A DNA stretch of 19,005 bases from Caloranaerobacter sp050286925 (GTDB lineage: Bacteria > Bacillota > Clostridia > Tissierellales > Thermohalobacteraceae), in the NCBI RefSeq assembly GCF_050286925.1, contig NZ_JBFWFX010000027.1, forward strand, positions 1 to 19,005. The letters run 5' to 3'. Under the pieces are notes generated by a model that was given only the letters and a program-made list of their open reading frames with translations, was not told the origin of the DNA and ran no database searches. Positions 1 through 6,350 of the stretch are shown here, piece by piece. Position numbers and translations under genes: made by a program. Numbering within the stretch: position 1 is the stretch's first letter; the number at the start of each line of letters is the position of its first letter.

Positions 1-136
1 CGAGGCAGGTACAAAGTACCCTACAATACAAAGAGCCATTTCATTTTACTTTTTTTCCTCCAAGATAAAAAAGCCTCTTACGAGGCAGGTACAAAGTACC
101 CTACAATACAAAGAGCCATTTCATTTTACTTTTTTT
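1..136. repeat. 80-bp-period direct repeat at the 3' end of the primase-like gene
   Basis: Positions 1-56 and 81-136 are identical and lie 80 bp apart. The second copy runs into the last codons of the minus-strand primase-like gene (stop at 121-123). The first copy repeats those codons at about 41-56 with no gene attached. Each unit contains a small hairpin (GGTAC-AAA-GTACC). The window starts inside the first unit, so more copies may lie to the left. This is a partial duplication of a gene end plus its terminator. Confidence 0.9.
67..86 (-). terminator. Rho-independent terminator of the primase-like gene
   Basis: On the minus strand the stem GCCTC-GTAA-GAGGC (86 to 73) is followed directly by six T residues (72-67). 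It begins about 35 bp after the stop codon of the primase-like gene. A second stem (GGTAC-TTT-GTACC, 100-88) precedes it. Confidence 0.75.
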
Positions 137-1353
137 ACTTCTTTGACATAATAATTTACTAATTGTTTTGATATTCCTAGTTCTTCAGCGATCTCTACTT
201 GTTTATATCCCTTGTCTAACAATTCTTTTATCTTTTCTAACTTGTCTTTTTTCTGTTGCTGTCTATTAGTTAAACCATCTTTATTTCTACGTTCAGCTTT
301 ACGTCTTTCATTATTACGCCTGTATTTTTCTTTAGTTCCAATAATAGATTTTAAATGTCTCTGTTCCTCTTCTGTTATGTTTAATAATTCAATTAAAGTG
401 CTATTTTTATACTTGTATTCTTTATCAGCTGACTTATAAGCTTTTTCTGCACTTTTAGTATCTCTCAATACTTCTTTTATCGTTAGAGGCTCTTTAAAAC
501 GATTATTTAACTCTAAAACATCATTTAAAGCTTCTTCTGGATCCTCTTTAAAACAACATGTCCAATAACGATATAAAAATAAGATTATTTCTCTATATCC
601 CTTAAGGTCCCAATTTCTTAACTCACATAACTTTATAATATCTAATATTCTAGCATGATAAAGACTGTATTCATTGTAAAGACTTACAATTTTTTTAGGC
701 CTACCTTTTTTCTTTTTATGTGTTAATTCTGGCAAATATTCTTTTTGTATTTCTCTAAGAGTATATATGTAGTCGAAACTATCTATTATCTTAACTTGTG
801 TTCCAGTTTTTGAATTAATTGATCCAACTAACCGTAATACCCGAGTAGGATCAATAGCCATTCTATCTGCCCCAAATTCTTTTATTTGATCATACAAATA
901 CTTTTGAATAGCTCTCCATAAAGGTAATGCTTTGTACGGTACTGGCTCTATAATCCAAATTAAATATAAACCTCTTCCTGAATCTATTATCAAATTTGAC
1001 CGAGGAATTTTTCGATTAAAATAATCTTCCTCCAGGAAATAAATAACATCTTCTTTGGAGTATTTAGTATTATAACAATCTAAATCTATATAACAAGCCC
1101 TTAACTGCCTCAGTGTCTCTATTCGACGTTGAGGTTTATAAAAAGTATTTTGGCTTATGTAAACATTTACAAGTTCCTTAACTTCCTGCAATTCTTCCAG
1201 AAGTTTATTATATTTATAATGCCTCTGTTTATAGTTACCATCAGTTTTTGTAGCTAACGTAATCCAGCCATCCGCCTTAAATTCATGTATAACCTCTATA
1301 TGTTTAGAGCTTTGAGATAACAACTTATCTAGATCCATTTTTAATTGCTCCAT
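121..1353 (-). CDS. Primase-like (AEP superfamily) plasmid replication protein with C-terminal HTH
   Basis: The protein has 410 residues. Residues about 85-180 carry signatures of the archaeo-eukaryotic primase/Prim-Pol fold seen in plasmid replication proteins of Gram-positive bacteria: ACYIDLDCY (acidic motif I), SGRGLYLIW (the usual motif II position) and RVLRLVGSINSKTG. The middle is helical and very basic. Residues about 375-405 form a helix-turn-helix (GYKQVEIAEELGISKQLVNYY), probably for origin binding. The start follows the strong site AAAGGGGG, 10 nt upstream. It follows the coiled-coil and HTH genes on the same strand but is separated from them by about 200 bp containing an inverted repeat and a possible counter-transcript. 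Motif II has Tyr-Leu where many AEP primases have His, so it may initiate replication without making primers. The fold assignment is by motif recognition only. Confidence 0.7.
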   Translation of the reverse strand: MEQLKMDLDKLLSQSSKHIEVIHEFKADGWITLATKTDGNYKQRHYKYNKLLEELQEVKELVNVYISQNTFYKPQRRIETLRQLRACYIDLDCYNTKYSKEDVIYFLEEDYFNRKIPRSNLIIDSGRGLYLIWIIEPVPYKALPLWRAIQKYLYDQIKEFGADRMAIDPTRVLRLVGSINSKTGTQVKIIDSFDYIYTLREIQKEYLPELTHKKKKGRPKKIVSLYNEYSLYHARILDIIKLCELRNWDLKGYREIILFLYRYWTCCFKEDPEEALNDVLELNNRFKEPLTIKEVLRDTKSAEKAYKSADKEYKYKNSTLIELLNITEEEQRHLKSIIGTKEKYRRNNERRKAERRNKDGLTNRQQQKKDKLEKIKELLDKGYKQVEIAEELGISKQLVNYYVKEVKKVK

Positions 1354-1377
1354 AGAAAAAAGCCCCCTTTAAAAATT

Positions 1378-1463
1378 CCATAGAGGACTTTTTATATGCA
1401 TCTTGAATTAAATACTATATTTATGGTATATTATAATAAAAGAGCATATAAAAAGTCCTATGG
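1378..1463. repeat. Inverted repeat flanking a promoter region ahead of the replication gene
   Basis: The arm CCATAG-AG-GACTTTTTATATGC (1378-1399) matches the reverse complement of 1444-1463 apart from a two-base bulge. The 44 bp between the arms are almost pure AT and contain TATAAT-like hexamers on both strands. This could be an operator, or an RNA stem that spans the leader. Confidence 0.75.
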
Positions 1464-1512
1464 ATAACCCCTCTATTGGTTTGACTGGCCTGGAGGGGTT
1501 ATTGCTTTTTTT
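1403..1512 (+). ncRNA. Putative short counter-transcribed RNA in the replication-gene leader
   Basis: On the plus strand TTGAAT (1403-1408) lies 18 bp before TATATT (1427-1432), a plausible promoter. About 25 bp after the predicted start is a perfect 10-bp stem (ATAACCCCTC at 1464-1473 with its complement at 1493-1502), followed by TGC and a run of seven T at 1506-1512. No plus-strand gene ends here, so the terminator needs another transcript. An RNA of about 70 nt running against the replication-gene leader fits the antisense copy-number controls of Gram-positive plasmids. No transcription evidence is available. Confidence 0.4.
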
Positions 1513-1552
1513 GTTTCTTTTCTTAATTTCGATAATAATTTACAAAATCCTG

Positions 1553-1804
1553 CTATTTTATAAATTGTTTTAATACATGTATGTCTCTTTCATTTTCTGC
1601 TTCTTTATGGATTATAAACTTCAAAGTATCTTTTATGTCTTTTAATTCTTGTTTTGTTTCAGTTCTAAATTCAGTCAAATCAGCAGTTTGCTCATTAATT
1701 GCATCAAGTTTATTTTCTATACTGTCAAGTCTTTTAATAGTTTCTTTTTGGTTTTCCTTTAATTCTTTCAATTCATCAAGTATTTGATTTAACAACTTTT
1801 CCAT
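1553..1804 (-). CDS. Small coiled-coil protein, function unknown
   Basis: This is an 83-residue protein that is almost entirely heptad-like coiled coil (ELKELKENQKETIKRLDSIE and onward). It is rich in Glu and Lys, with no cysteine and no membrane segment. Proteins of this size and composition are common in clostridial plasmids and prophages and have no assigned role. It starts 14 nt after the HTH gene, behind AAAGGAG, so the two genes form an operon. It probably oligomerises. A link to replication control is inferred only from position. Confidence 0.7.
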   Translation of the reverse strand: MEKLLNQILDELKELKENQKETIKRLDSIENKLDAINEQTADLTEFRTETKQELKDIKDTLKFIIHKEAENERDIHVLKQFIK

Positions 1805-1818
1805 AATTCCAACTCCTT

Positions 1819-2028
1819 TTATTTTTTCTTAACCCATTCTATTTTGTAGCCTATTATTTCAGCTATATCTAGAGCTTCTTTATATTTAAGAGTTCCTCTA
1901 GATAACTTATTGCTGAGATTTTGAACACTATAATGATTGCCTGTTTTCTCACTTAAAGCCTTTGCTATATCTGTTATGGTCCATCCTTCTTTAACTATTA
2001 TCGATTTAATTTCATTCTTAATAGTCAT
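1819..2028 (-). CDS. Small HTH DNA-binding protein, probable regulator
   Basis: This 69-residue protein is built around one helix-turn-helix: TITDIAKALSEKTGNHYSVQNLSNKLSRG looks like a five-helix phage-repressor-type domain, and a short basic tail (EWVKKK) follows. It belongs to a widespread group of about 70-residue Firmicutes proteins, some carrying misleading automatic names. It lies first in the minus-strand block behind a near-consensus promoter. It also faces the divergent operon across a 22-bp perfect palindrome, its obvious candidate operator. A regulatory role is likely; the exact targets are unknown. Confidence 0.75.
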   Translation of the reverse strand: MTIKNEIKSIIVKEGWTITDIAKALSEKTGNHYSVQNLSNKLSRGTLKYKEALDIAEIIGYKIEWVKKK

Positions 2029-2068
2029 TGTTTCACTTCCTTTATAAGAAATCTGCTGTATTAATTCA

Positions 2069-2097
2069 ATTATACTTAAGAATTAACAGTTAATCAA
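2069..2097 (-). promoter_or_regulatory. Promoter of the HTH / coiled-coil operon
   Basis: On the minus strand TTGATT (2097-2092), a 17-bp spacer and TATAAT (2074-2069) make a near-ideal vegetative promoter. Transcription would begin near 2062, about 35 nt before the HTH start codon. The half site AACTATATA (2096-2104) overlaps the -35 end and resembles the core of the palindrome at 2163-2184, which suggests that both directions share one regulator. Confidence 0.7.
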
Positions 2098-2135
2098 CTA
2101 TATAAAATTTTACACCATATTATTTAAAATTATTC

Positions 2136-2184
2136 TTGATTTTTTTAAATATATTCGTGTAAAATTAAACTATATAGTTTAATT
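2136..2184 (+). promoter_or_regulatory. Divergent promoter overlapped by a 22-bp perfect palindrome
   Basis: TTGATT (2136-2141), an 18-bp spacer and TAAAAT (2160-2165) form a plus-strand promoter. A perfect palindrome with half site AATTAAACTAT fills 2163-2184, covering the end of the -10 box and the start point. This is a typical repressor operator position. The HTH protein encoded next to it is the likely binder. Confidence 0.65.
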
Positions 2185-2219
2185 ATGTTGAGAAAATGTT
2201 TAAAAAAAGGAGGGAAATC

Positions 2220-2441
2220 ATGTCAATTAAAAATTTATGTTCACGTATGGCTGAAGATTCTATATCTAAGTGTGTCGAAATGCTTTTTATGGATCCTTAT
2301 TATAAAGAGTTAGTTGACAGGTATTCAGCATTATTTAACGAATTAATAACTTATATTCCTGCAAAACATAAGAAAAATCTACTAGACAAAATGGAAGAAT
2401 TAGAAGACGACATTACATATTTATCTCAATTAGCAATATAA
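2220..2441 (+). CDS. Small hypothetical protein, apparently shortened by a stop codon
   Basis: The ATG at 2220 is chosen because AAAGGAGGG lies 5 nt before it; an upstream in-frame ATG at 2196 has no such site. The product is a 73-residue helical, acidic protein with no recognised domain, ending LSQLAI. After the TAA (2439-2441) the same frame stays open for 17 codons to 2495 and reads IYKQGVKDGIELMKQFS. That tail resembles the usual end of small clostridial phage or plasmid proteins (a Y-x-x-G-x-x-D-G-x-x-L-M pattern; DUF6809-like proteins are one comparison). The original gene was therefore probably about 91 codons. It is first in a three-gene plus-strand operon under the palindrome-controlled promoter. 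Confidence 0.6.
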   Translation: MSIKNLCSRMAEDSISKCVEMLFMDPYYKELVDRYSALFNELITYIPAKHKKNLLDKMEELEDDITYLSQLAI

Positions 2442-2534
2442 ATATATAAGCAAGGTGTAAAAGATGGCATAGAACTTATGAAACAATTCAGTTAAAGAGG
2501 ACAAGCTCAAAACATTAGAAATTATCAAAACCTT

Positions 2535-2969
2535 ATGATAAAAAGGCAGAAACTTATGTTAAAAGGTTATGATTTTAATGAAAGTAAAATTGCGCCTCGA
2601 CTTGGATGTTTAAATTATAAACAAAGATTAAAATTTATAGATACAATGGAAAAAAGAATACTAGAGGATCGAAAACCATATGATAAAGAATATTTCTATT
2701 GGCTAGAAAACTTTTTACTACAAGAAAAAGATAATGCTACATCATTCGATAAGTACAAAGAGGTTATTTACTATCTTGAAAAACTTGAATGGATTAGAAA
2801 GAAAAATATAGAGCTTGTATATTCAGAAAAAGAGGAAGAATTATACCAAATGTTAAAGATGGCATTACCCAAAGAGTTACATAACACCTTAAATGAGTTA
2901 ATTGATAATGCCACATATAGAGAATTAGAGCTGCATTGGTCAAAGGAGGATATGATTTTATGTTATTAA
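2535..2969 (+). CDS. Hypothetical helical protein, second gene of the plus-strand operon
   Basis: A 144-residue charged, probably all-helical protein with no domain I recognise. It is rich in Lys, Glu and Tyr, has two cysteines, and has no membrane segment. The ribosome site before 2535 is weak. A start at ATG 2556 (MLKGYDFNES...), about 9 nt after AAAAGG, is an equal alternative. The 3' end overlaps the next gene by 10 nt and contains that gene's AAAGGAGG site, so the two are translationally coupled and probably act together. The function is unknown. Confidence 0.65.
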   Translation: MIKRQKLMLKGYDFNESKIAPRLGCLNYKQRLKFIDTMEKRILEDRKPYDKEYFYWLENFLLQEKDNATSFDKYKEVIYYLEKLEWIRKKNIELVYSEKEEELYQMLKMALPKELHNTLNELIDNATYRELELHWSKEDMILCY

Positions 2970-3733
2970 TGACTGTAAAACAACGAGAAGTTTTAAAAAA
3001 GTATTATGGTGAAAAAGAGTGGGCAAGAATAGAAAAAGCTCTTAATCCTGAAACACCTAAAGAAGAAAAGGACCAAATGTTAAGAATGATACTTAGCAAT
3101 CAATTAGTTAAACTCAAAAGGATAATAAGAAAAGAAGTTAATTTGCTAGAAAAATATTTAAAAGATAGACACCTAGCTTATAAAGAATTAAATGAAGAGA
3201 AAACAAAGACTTTTAAAAACTCTATAAAAATCCAAAATCTTACCAGGTTTATTGAAAATGTAGATGAAAATATCAATGTTATTCATAAAAATTTAGACCA
3301 ATTAGCACCAATACTTATAACATTTATTAAAAATTATAATAGAGTAGCTACAGCTCATGATTTTGCTCAAATAATTGGAGCAAATATAAAATATATTGAA
3401 AAATATAGAAAAGATTACGAAGAAACAAATATAGATAAAAACAAAAGTTTCTTTTTTGACTTAGTATTTGTTTATAAAGCAGAGGCTAGATCTGACGATA
3501 AAGACAACAAAGATTTTATAAAAGATTTTACCAAAACACCTTTCTTTGAATGTATATATACTCATATGATGATGGAGTTGAAGAGAAATAGGAAGTTAAA
3601 ACAAAAAACTAACGAAATATTAGAGGATCTATTCCCTGAAATTAGAGGTATGCAATATACCATTGAAAAGGATAAAGAAGGAAATATTGTTAAAATAGAA
3701 AAATACTATCCTCCTTTGAAACCTATTAAATAG
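2960..3733 (+). CDS. Hypothetical 257-residue helical protein, coupled to the gene before it
   Basis: The start is taken as ATG 2960, 10 nt after AAAGGAGG (2942-2949). A TTG at 2936 is open but lies before that site. The product is a soluble, highly charged, mostly helical protein with probable coiled coil around residues 50-120 and a C-terminal stretch (FPEIRGMQYTIEKDKEGNIV) that looks like a short beta hairpin. I recognise no family. It is the last gene of the operon. Two hairpins follow, the second a good terminator. It could be a structural or DNA-associated accessory protein, but nothing in the sequence settles this. Confidence 0.65.
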   Translation: MLLMTVKQREVLKKYYGEKEWARIEKALNPETPKEEKDQMLRMILSNQLVKLKRIIRKEVNLLEKYLKDRHLAYKELNEEKTKTFKNSIKIQNLTRFIENVDENINVIHKNLDQLAPILITFIKNYNRVATAHDFAQIIGANIKYIEKYRKDYEETNIDKNKSFFFDLVFVYKAEARSDDKDNKDFIKDFTKTPFFECIYTHMMMELKRNRKLKQKTNEILEDLFPEIRGMQYTIEKDKEGNIVKIEKYYPPLKPIK

Positions 3734-3761
3734 TTAAACTATAACTTTAATGTAATGCTTT

Positions 3762-3788
3762 AAGGTATTCCCGTTTTAGTAATACCTT
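3762..3788. other. Hairpin after the plus-strand operon
   Basis: AAGGTATT (3762-3769) pairs with AATACCTT (3781-3788) across an 11-nt loop. No T run follows, so it is not a standard terminator. It may protect the 3' end of the transcript. Confidence 0.5.
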
Positions 3789-3852
3789 TGGAATTGCTAT
3801 AATTTACGATTTTCGTACTTTCTATTTCAGATGTGTTTTAAATTCAATAAGA

Positions 3853-3883
3853 AAGGTTGGACTTAGGATCCAACCTTATTTTT
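3853..3883 (+). terminator. Rho-independent terminator between convergent genes
   Basis: A perfect 9-bp stem (AAGGTTGGA at 3853-3861, TCCAACCTT at 3869-3877) with a 7-nt loop is followed by ATTTTTC. It ends the plus-strand operon. Read on the minus strand it has only a weak T run after it, so it gives limited help to the converging recombinase gene that stops at 3896. Confidence 0.8.
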
Positions 3884-3895
3884 CTTAATAGTAAA

Positions 3896-4717
3896 TTATT
3901 TTAAATTTCTTCTTTTCTGCAAAGCTGCTTGAACCTTACCAAAAGTAACTTTACTTATTATAGGTTTATGATTACCTTTTTCTACTATGTCATTAAATCT
4001 AACTACTCCAGTATAAAAATCATTAGTTAGTATTTTATGAACTGATTGTTTAGTCCACTTATTCCCTCTTCCAGTTTTCAAACCTTTATCATTTAAACTA
4101 TCAGCAATTTTTTGAAGTGAATTTCCTCTAAAGTAAAGTCTATATATTTCCTTTACGATTTTAGCTTTTTCCTCATCAATTACAACTACAGGGTTTTTCC
4201 CCTGCTCATTGTATTGATATTTATATCCAATTGGGCAATTTCCACTAGCTTTTTGTTTTTTCTCTTTAGCTTTAGCTCTTCTACCACTAACAAGTCTATC
4301 TGCTATTCTATTCTTTTCAAGTTCAGCAAATACAGCTACCATTTGCCTCATTGCCTTTGTCATGTAATCGTCACCATTAAGATTATCCTCATTAATAGAT
4401 ACTATTTCAGTATCATATATTTTTAATTCCTTCTCAATCCATAATTGAATAAATACATCTCTTGCAAGCCTATCCATTTTAGTTATTAGTATTTGGTCGA
4501 CTTTGTTTTTCTTGCAATAATCAAGTAAAGCATTTAACCCTTGTCTTTTACTTATATCATTTGCTCCACTAATACCTTTATCTGAAAAAATATTTAATAA
4601 TTTTATTTTGTTTTTTTTAGCATATTGTCTTATTTCTCTTTCTTGCATTTCTAATCCTTGGCCATGCTTAACCTGCTCCTCTGTCGATACTCTTATGTAA
4701 CCAACAGCTGTGCACAT
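3896..4717 (-). CDS. Serine recombinase (resolvase/integrase family)
   Basis: A 273-residue site-specific recombinase. The N-terminal resolvase domain (about 1-145) has GYIRVSTEEQ with the nucleophile Ser11, then QILITKMDRLARD (the conserved Arg motif) and AVFAELEKNRIADRL leading into the long helix. Residues about 160-270 form the DNA-binding 'recombinase' domain (ASGNCPIGYKYQ ... DSLNDKGLKTGRGNKWTKQSVHKILTNDFYTG). It stops there, without the zinc ribbon and coiled coil of large serine integrases (usually 450-550 residues). It is therefore either a compact member or truncated at its C-terminus. The ATG at 4717 is preferred because AAAGGTGG lies 8 nt before it; GTG codons up to 4729 are within that site. 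An excisionase-like gene lies about 1 kb away. It probably integrates or resolves the element. Confidence 0.88.
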   Translation of the reverse strand: MCTAVGYIRVSTEEQVKHGQGLEMQEREIRQYAKKNKIKLLNIFSDKGISGANDISKRQGLNALLDYCKKNKVDQILITKMDRLARDVFIQLWIEKELKIYDTEIVSINEDNLNGDDYMTKAMRQMVAVFAELEKNRIADRLVSGRRAKAKEKKQKASGNCPIGYKYQYNEQGKNPVVVIDEEKAKIVKEIYRLYFRGNSLQKIADSLNDKGLKTGRGNKWTKQSVHKILTNDFYTGVVRFNDIVEKGNHKPIISKVTFGKVQAALQKRRNLK

Positions 4718-4746
4718 TTTCAACACCACCTTTTATTCTTAATTTC

Positions 4747-4775
4747 ATTTTACTATAATTTCCTTCTTGAGTCAA
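4747..4775 (-). promoter_or_regulatory. Promoter of the serine recombinase gene
   Basis: On the minus strand TTGACT (4775-4770), a 17-bp spacer and TAAAAT (4752-4747) match the vegetative consensus well. The predicted start is about 20-25 nt before the start codon. Confidence 0.7.
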
Positions 4776-5351
4776 ATCTTTTTTAAAAGAATAGACTTAA
4801 ATTTAATTAATTTATTGAGTTAATCAAATTTATCAATGGTTTATCTATGTTATAAAATGCATTAATTCTTCATAACTTCAACAAAGAAATAAATTCCAAT
4901 AGAATATAAATTAATATCTTATCGTCAATTCTTTAAGTCTTAAAGTTTAATAAATTCCTCTTGATGTATTTACCTTAAATATTTTCTAAAATCTAAATTG
5001 ACGATATTCTTTTAAAAACCTTTATATTTACACACTTTATTAAGCATTATCCTATTTAAAATATAATAAAAAGCGCCTCTATGGACGCTAAATTTCTCCT
5101 AAAATTTCTTAATACAATAATCTCAAAAGTAGGTTTTTGTAGGTTTTTGAGGTTGATTCCCTTAATATTTGATAACTAACCTTAGCATTTCTTAGCAATG
5201 TTGCATTAATAATGTTGCAACTGCATAACATCTTGTTAATGTTAAATTCGCATAATCTATCTTATGCGAACTAATATAATTGAAGCAGTACCAGAAGCTC
5301 AGTCCAATTTTGGACTCACCTATTATTTAGATAGTCTTTGTATTGTTTACA
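4776..5351. other. Non-coding interval between recombinase and excisionase-like gene with several inverted repeats
   Basis: No convincing gene is seen here. The plus-strand open frame 5264-5497 lies over the excisionase relic and has no ribosome site. The interval holds TATCGTCAATT (4920-4930) with its exact complement at 4996-5006, an internal CTTTAAG-T-CTTAAAG palindrome (4931-4945), TTCGCATAA/TTATGCGAA (5247-5270) and AGTCCAA-TT-TTGGACT (5301-5316). Two AATGTTGCA direct repeats lie near 5200-5220. Being between the recombinase and excisionase genes, it is the place to look for an attachment or crossover site. Confidence 0.5.
5066..5089 (-). terminator. Possible minus-strand terminator
   Basis: On the minus strand AGCGTCC-ATAG-AGGCGCT (5089-5072) forms an imperfect stem followed by TTTTTATT. 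It could stop read-through from the operon at 5.4-8.2 kb before the recombinase gene. Confidence 0.45.
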
Positions 5352-5354
5352 TAA

Positions 5355-5383
5355 AAAATAATGACAGGATAAAATATCCTATC
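5355..5383 (-). terminator. Terminator after the excisionase-like gene
   Basis: On the minus strand GATAGGATA (5383-5375) pairs with TATCCTGTC (5371-5363, one G-T pair) over a 3-nt loop. ATTATTTTTTAT follows. It lies 16 bp after the last stop codon of the minus-strand operon. Confidence 0.75.
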
Positions 5384-5398
5384 ATCAATCACCTGGTG

Positions 5399-5732
5399 TT
5401 ATTTGTTTTCATTTTCTATAAACTCAATAATAGCTTTTTTAGGTATTCTAATTTTTCGGCCTATCTTAATACTTTTAATCTTTCCAGTATTAATTAATTC
5501 ATATGCTTTATTCTTACCGATATTAAGTTTCTTTAGTAAGTTCATTTATGGTTAGCAACTTAGTTTCTTTATAACTATTGGTTTCTTTATAACTATTGGT
5601 TTCTTTATAACTATCAGTTCTATTAATTGTTTTAATTGATTTCTTTTCATTGTTATTCCTATATTCCTCTTCCTTTTTTATATCAATAGTTAAAGTTAAA
5701 GTAACTTTATATCTTCCCTCTATACCTAACAC
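5399..5732 (-). pseudogene. Excisionase-like HTH gene interrupted by a one-base frameshift
   Basis: The first frame (GTG 5732, AGGTGA site 7 nt before) encodes 69 residues ending KLLTINELTKET and stops at 5523-5525. The +1 frame continues at once as NIGKNKAYELINTGKIKSIK, then IGRKIRIPKKAIIEFIENENK, to the stop at 5399-5401. Together they make a typical excisionase / MerR-like winged-helix domain (TINEL...NIGKNKAYELINTGKIKSIKIGR). Removing one base from the AAA at 5528-5530 joins the frames as ...TKELNIGK..., giving about 110 residues. The N-terminal part has an unusual lysine- and asparagine-rich linker with three six-residue repeats (SYKETN). It is last in the operon, 15 nt after the YdjM-like gene. 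It may be a real mutation, a sequencing error or, less likely, programmed frameshifting. Confidence 0.75.
5563..5616. repeat. Three tandem 18-bp repeats inside the excisionase-like gene
   Basis: The unit GTTTCTTTATAACTATTG occurs at 5563-5580 and 5581-5598, and again at 5599-5616 with a changed last base. The 18-bp length keeps the reading frame and encodes SYKETN three times. The size also falls within the range of plasmid iterons and of excisionase binding arrays, but no other copies were seen in the window. Confidence 0.9.
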
Positions 5733-5747
5733 GACAAAATCACCTGT

Positions 5748-6206
5748 TTAAAGTTTAGTTTTAAATATATAAAGTAAACTTAAACCTAATATTATGACTT
5801 CTTCTGGTCCACCAGTTCTTGCTACTTTTAATGAATAACTTTTATTTTTAAATGGGAATAGCCATTTAACACCAGCTGGAGTTAATGTGTCAACTAATAA
5901 GTGTGAAATATAGCCTACCAATGCAGTAACAAAATAAACCTTATCAATAAGTAATATAGGAACAGTAAACAGAAAAGCTCCTAATAAAGAATGAGTATAA
6001 CCATTTCTATGTTTTACTACCGCATTTATTGGTATAAAAAATTTACCTATTATGCTAGATGGATGATCAATATCTGCTAGAACACTTCCTAACGCAAGAA
6101 ATATTATTACAAGTCCTATCGGTCTATTAATGATAAAATAATCCCTTAAAATCAAAAATAATGCTATATTTATTGAAATATGAGTATATCCTCTGAATGC
6201 AATCAC
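5748..6206 (-). CDS. YdjM-type membrane-bound metal-dependent hydrolase
   Basis: A 152-residue protein with about four hydrophobic segments and the motif set of the YdjM / LexA-regulated inner-membrane hydrolase family (PF04307). The motifs are GYTHIS near the N-terminus, LGSVLADIDHP, HRNGYTHSLLG, and ISHLLVDTLTPAGVKWLFPF. The His/Asp pairs would bind a metal at the membrane face. The substrate is unknown for the family in Gram-positive bacteria. The start is uncertain: GTG 6206 keeps the conserved GYTH motif complete, but its AAGGA site is very close, so an ATT start one codon later is conceivable. It follows the replication-relaxation gene after two hairpins and precedes the excisionase relic. 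Such genes often travel on clostridial mobile elements, where their role is unknown. Confidence 0.8.
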   Translation of the reverse strand: MIAFRGYTHISINIALFLILRDYFIINRPIGLVIIFLALGSVLADIDHPSSIIGKFFIPINAVVKHRNGYTHSLLGAFLFTVPILLIDKVYFVTALVGYISHLLVDTLTPAGVKWLFPFKNKSYSLKVARTGGPEEVIILGLSLLYIFKTKL

Positions 6207-6239
6207 TTCCTTTTTTTCTTAATAGTATTAACTTAAAGT

Positions 6240-6271
6240 AAAAAAAATAAACCAGGCTTAATTTGCCTGGT
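6240..6271 (-). terminator. Terminator between the replication-relaxation gene and the YdjM-like gene
   Basis: On the minus strand ACCAGGC (6271-6265) pairs with GCCTGGT (6257-6251) over a 7-nt loop and is followed by TTATTTTTTTT. It is only about 35 bp before the YdjM-like start, so that gene depends on read-through or on a promoter I cannot see. Confidence 0.75.
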
Positions 6272-6323
6272 AGTTAATTAATCTAATGATGGTATAGGTA
6301 TCTAACTTTCTCCTTCAAATGTA

Positions 6324-6348
6324 AGGGTGTCGTATTTCACGACACCCT
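6324..6348. other. Strong 10-bp hairpin directly after the replication-relaxation gene
   Basis: AGGGTGTCGT (6324-6333) and ACGACACCCT (6339-6348) form a perfect 10-bp stem with a 5-nt loop, two bases after the stop codon of the replication-relaxation gene. There is no T run on either strand. It may act as an mRNA 3'-end stabiliser or a protein-binding site rather than a terminator. Confidence 0.7.
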
Positions 6349-6350
6349 CA

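Noticed and set aside
1..136. CRISPR array
   Set aside because: The repeat is an 80-bp direct duplication with identical 'spacers' of gene-end sequence and no cas genes. The other tandem repeats in the window have no spacers.
2196..2219. Earlier ATG for the first plus-strand operon gene
   Set aside because: The strong AAAGGAGGG lies after it and directly before ATG 2220.
5264..5497. Plus-strand 77-codon frame
   Set aside because: It lies across the excisionase relic and its terminator, has no ribosome site, and its protein shows no coding character.
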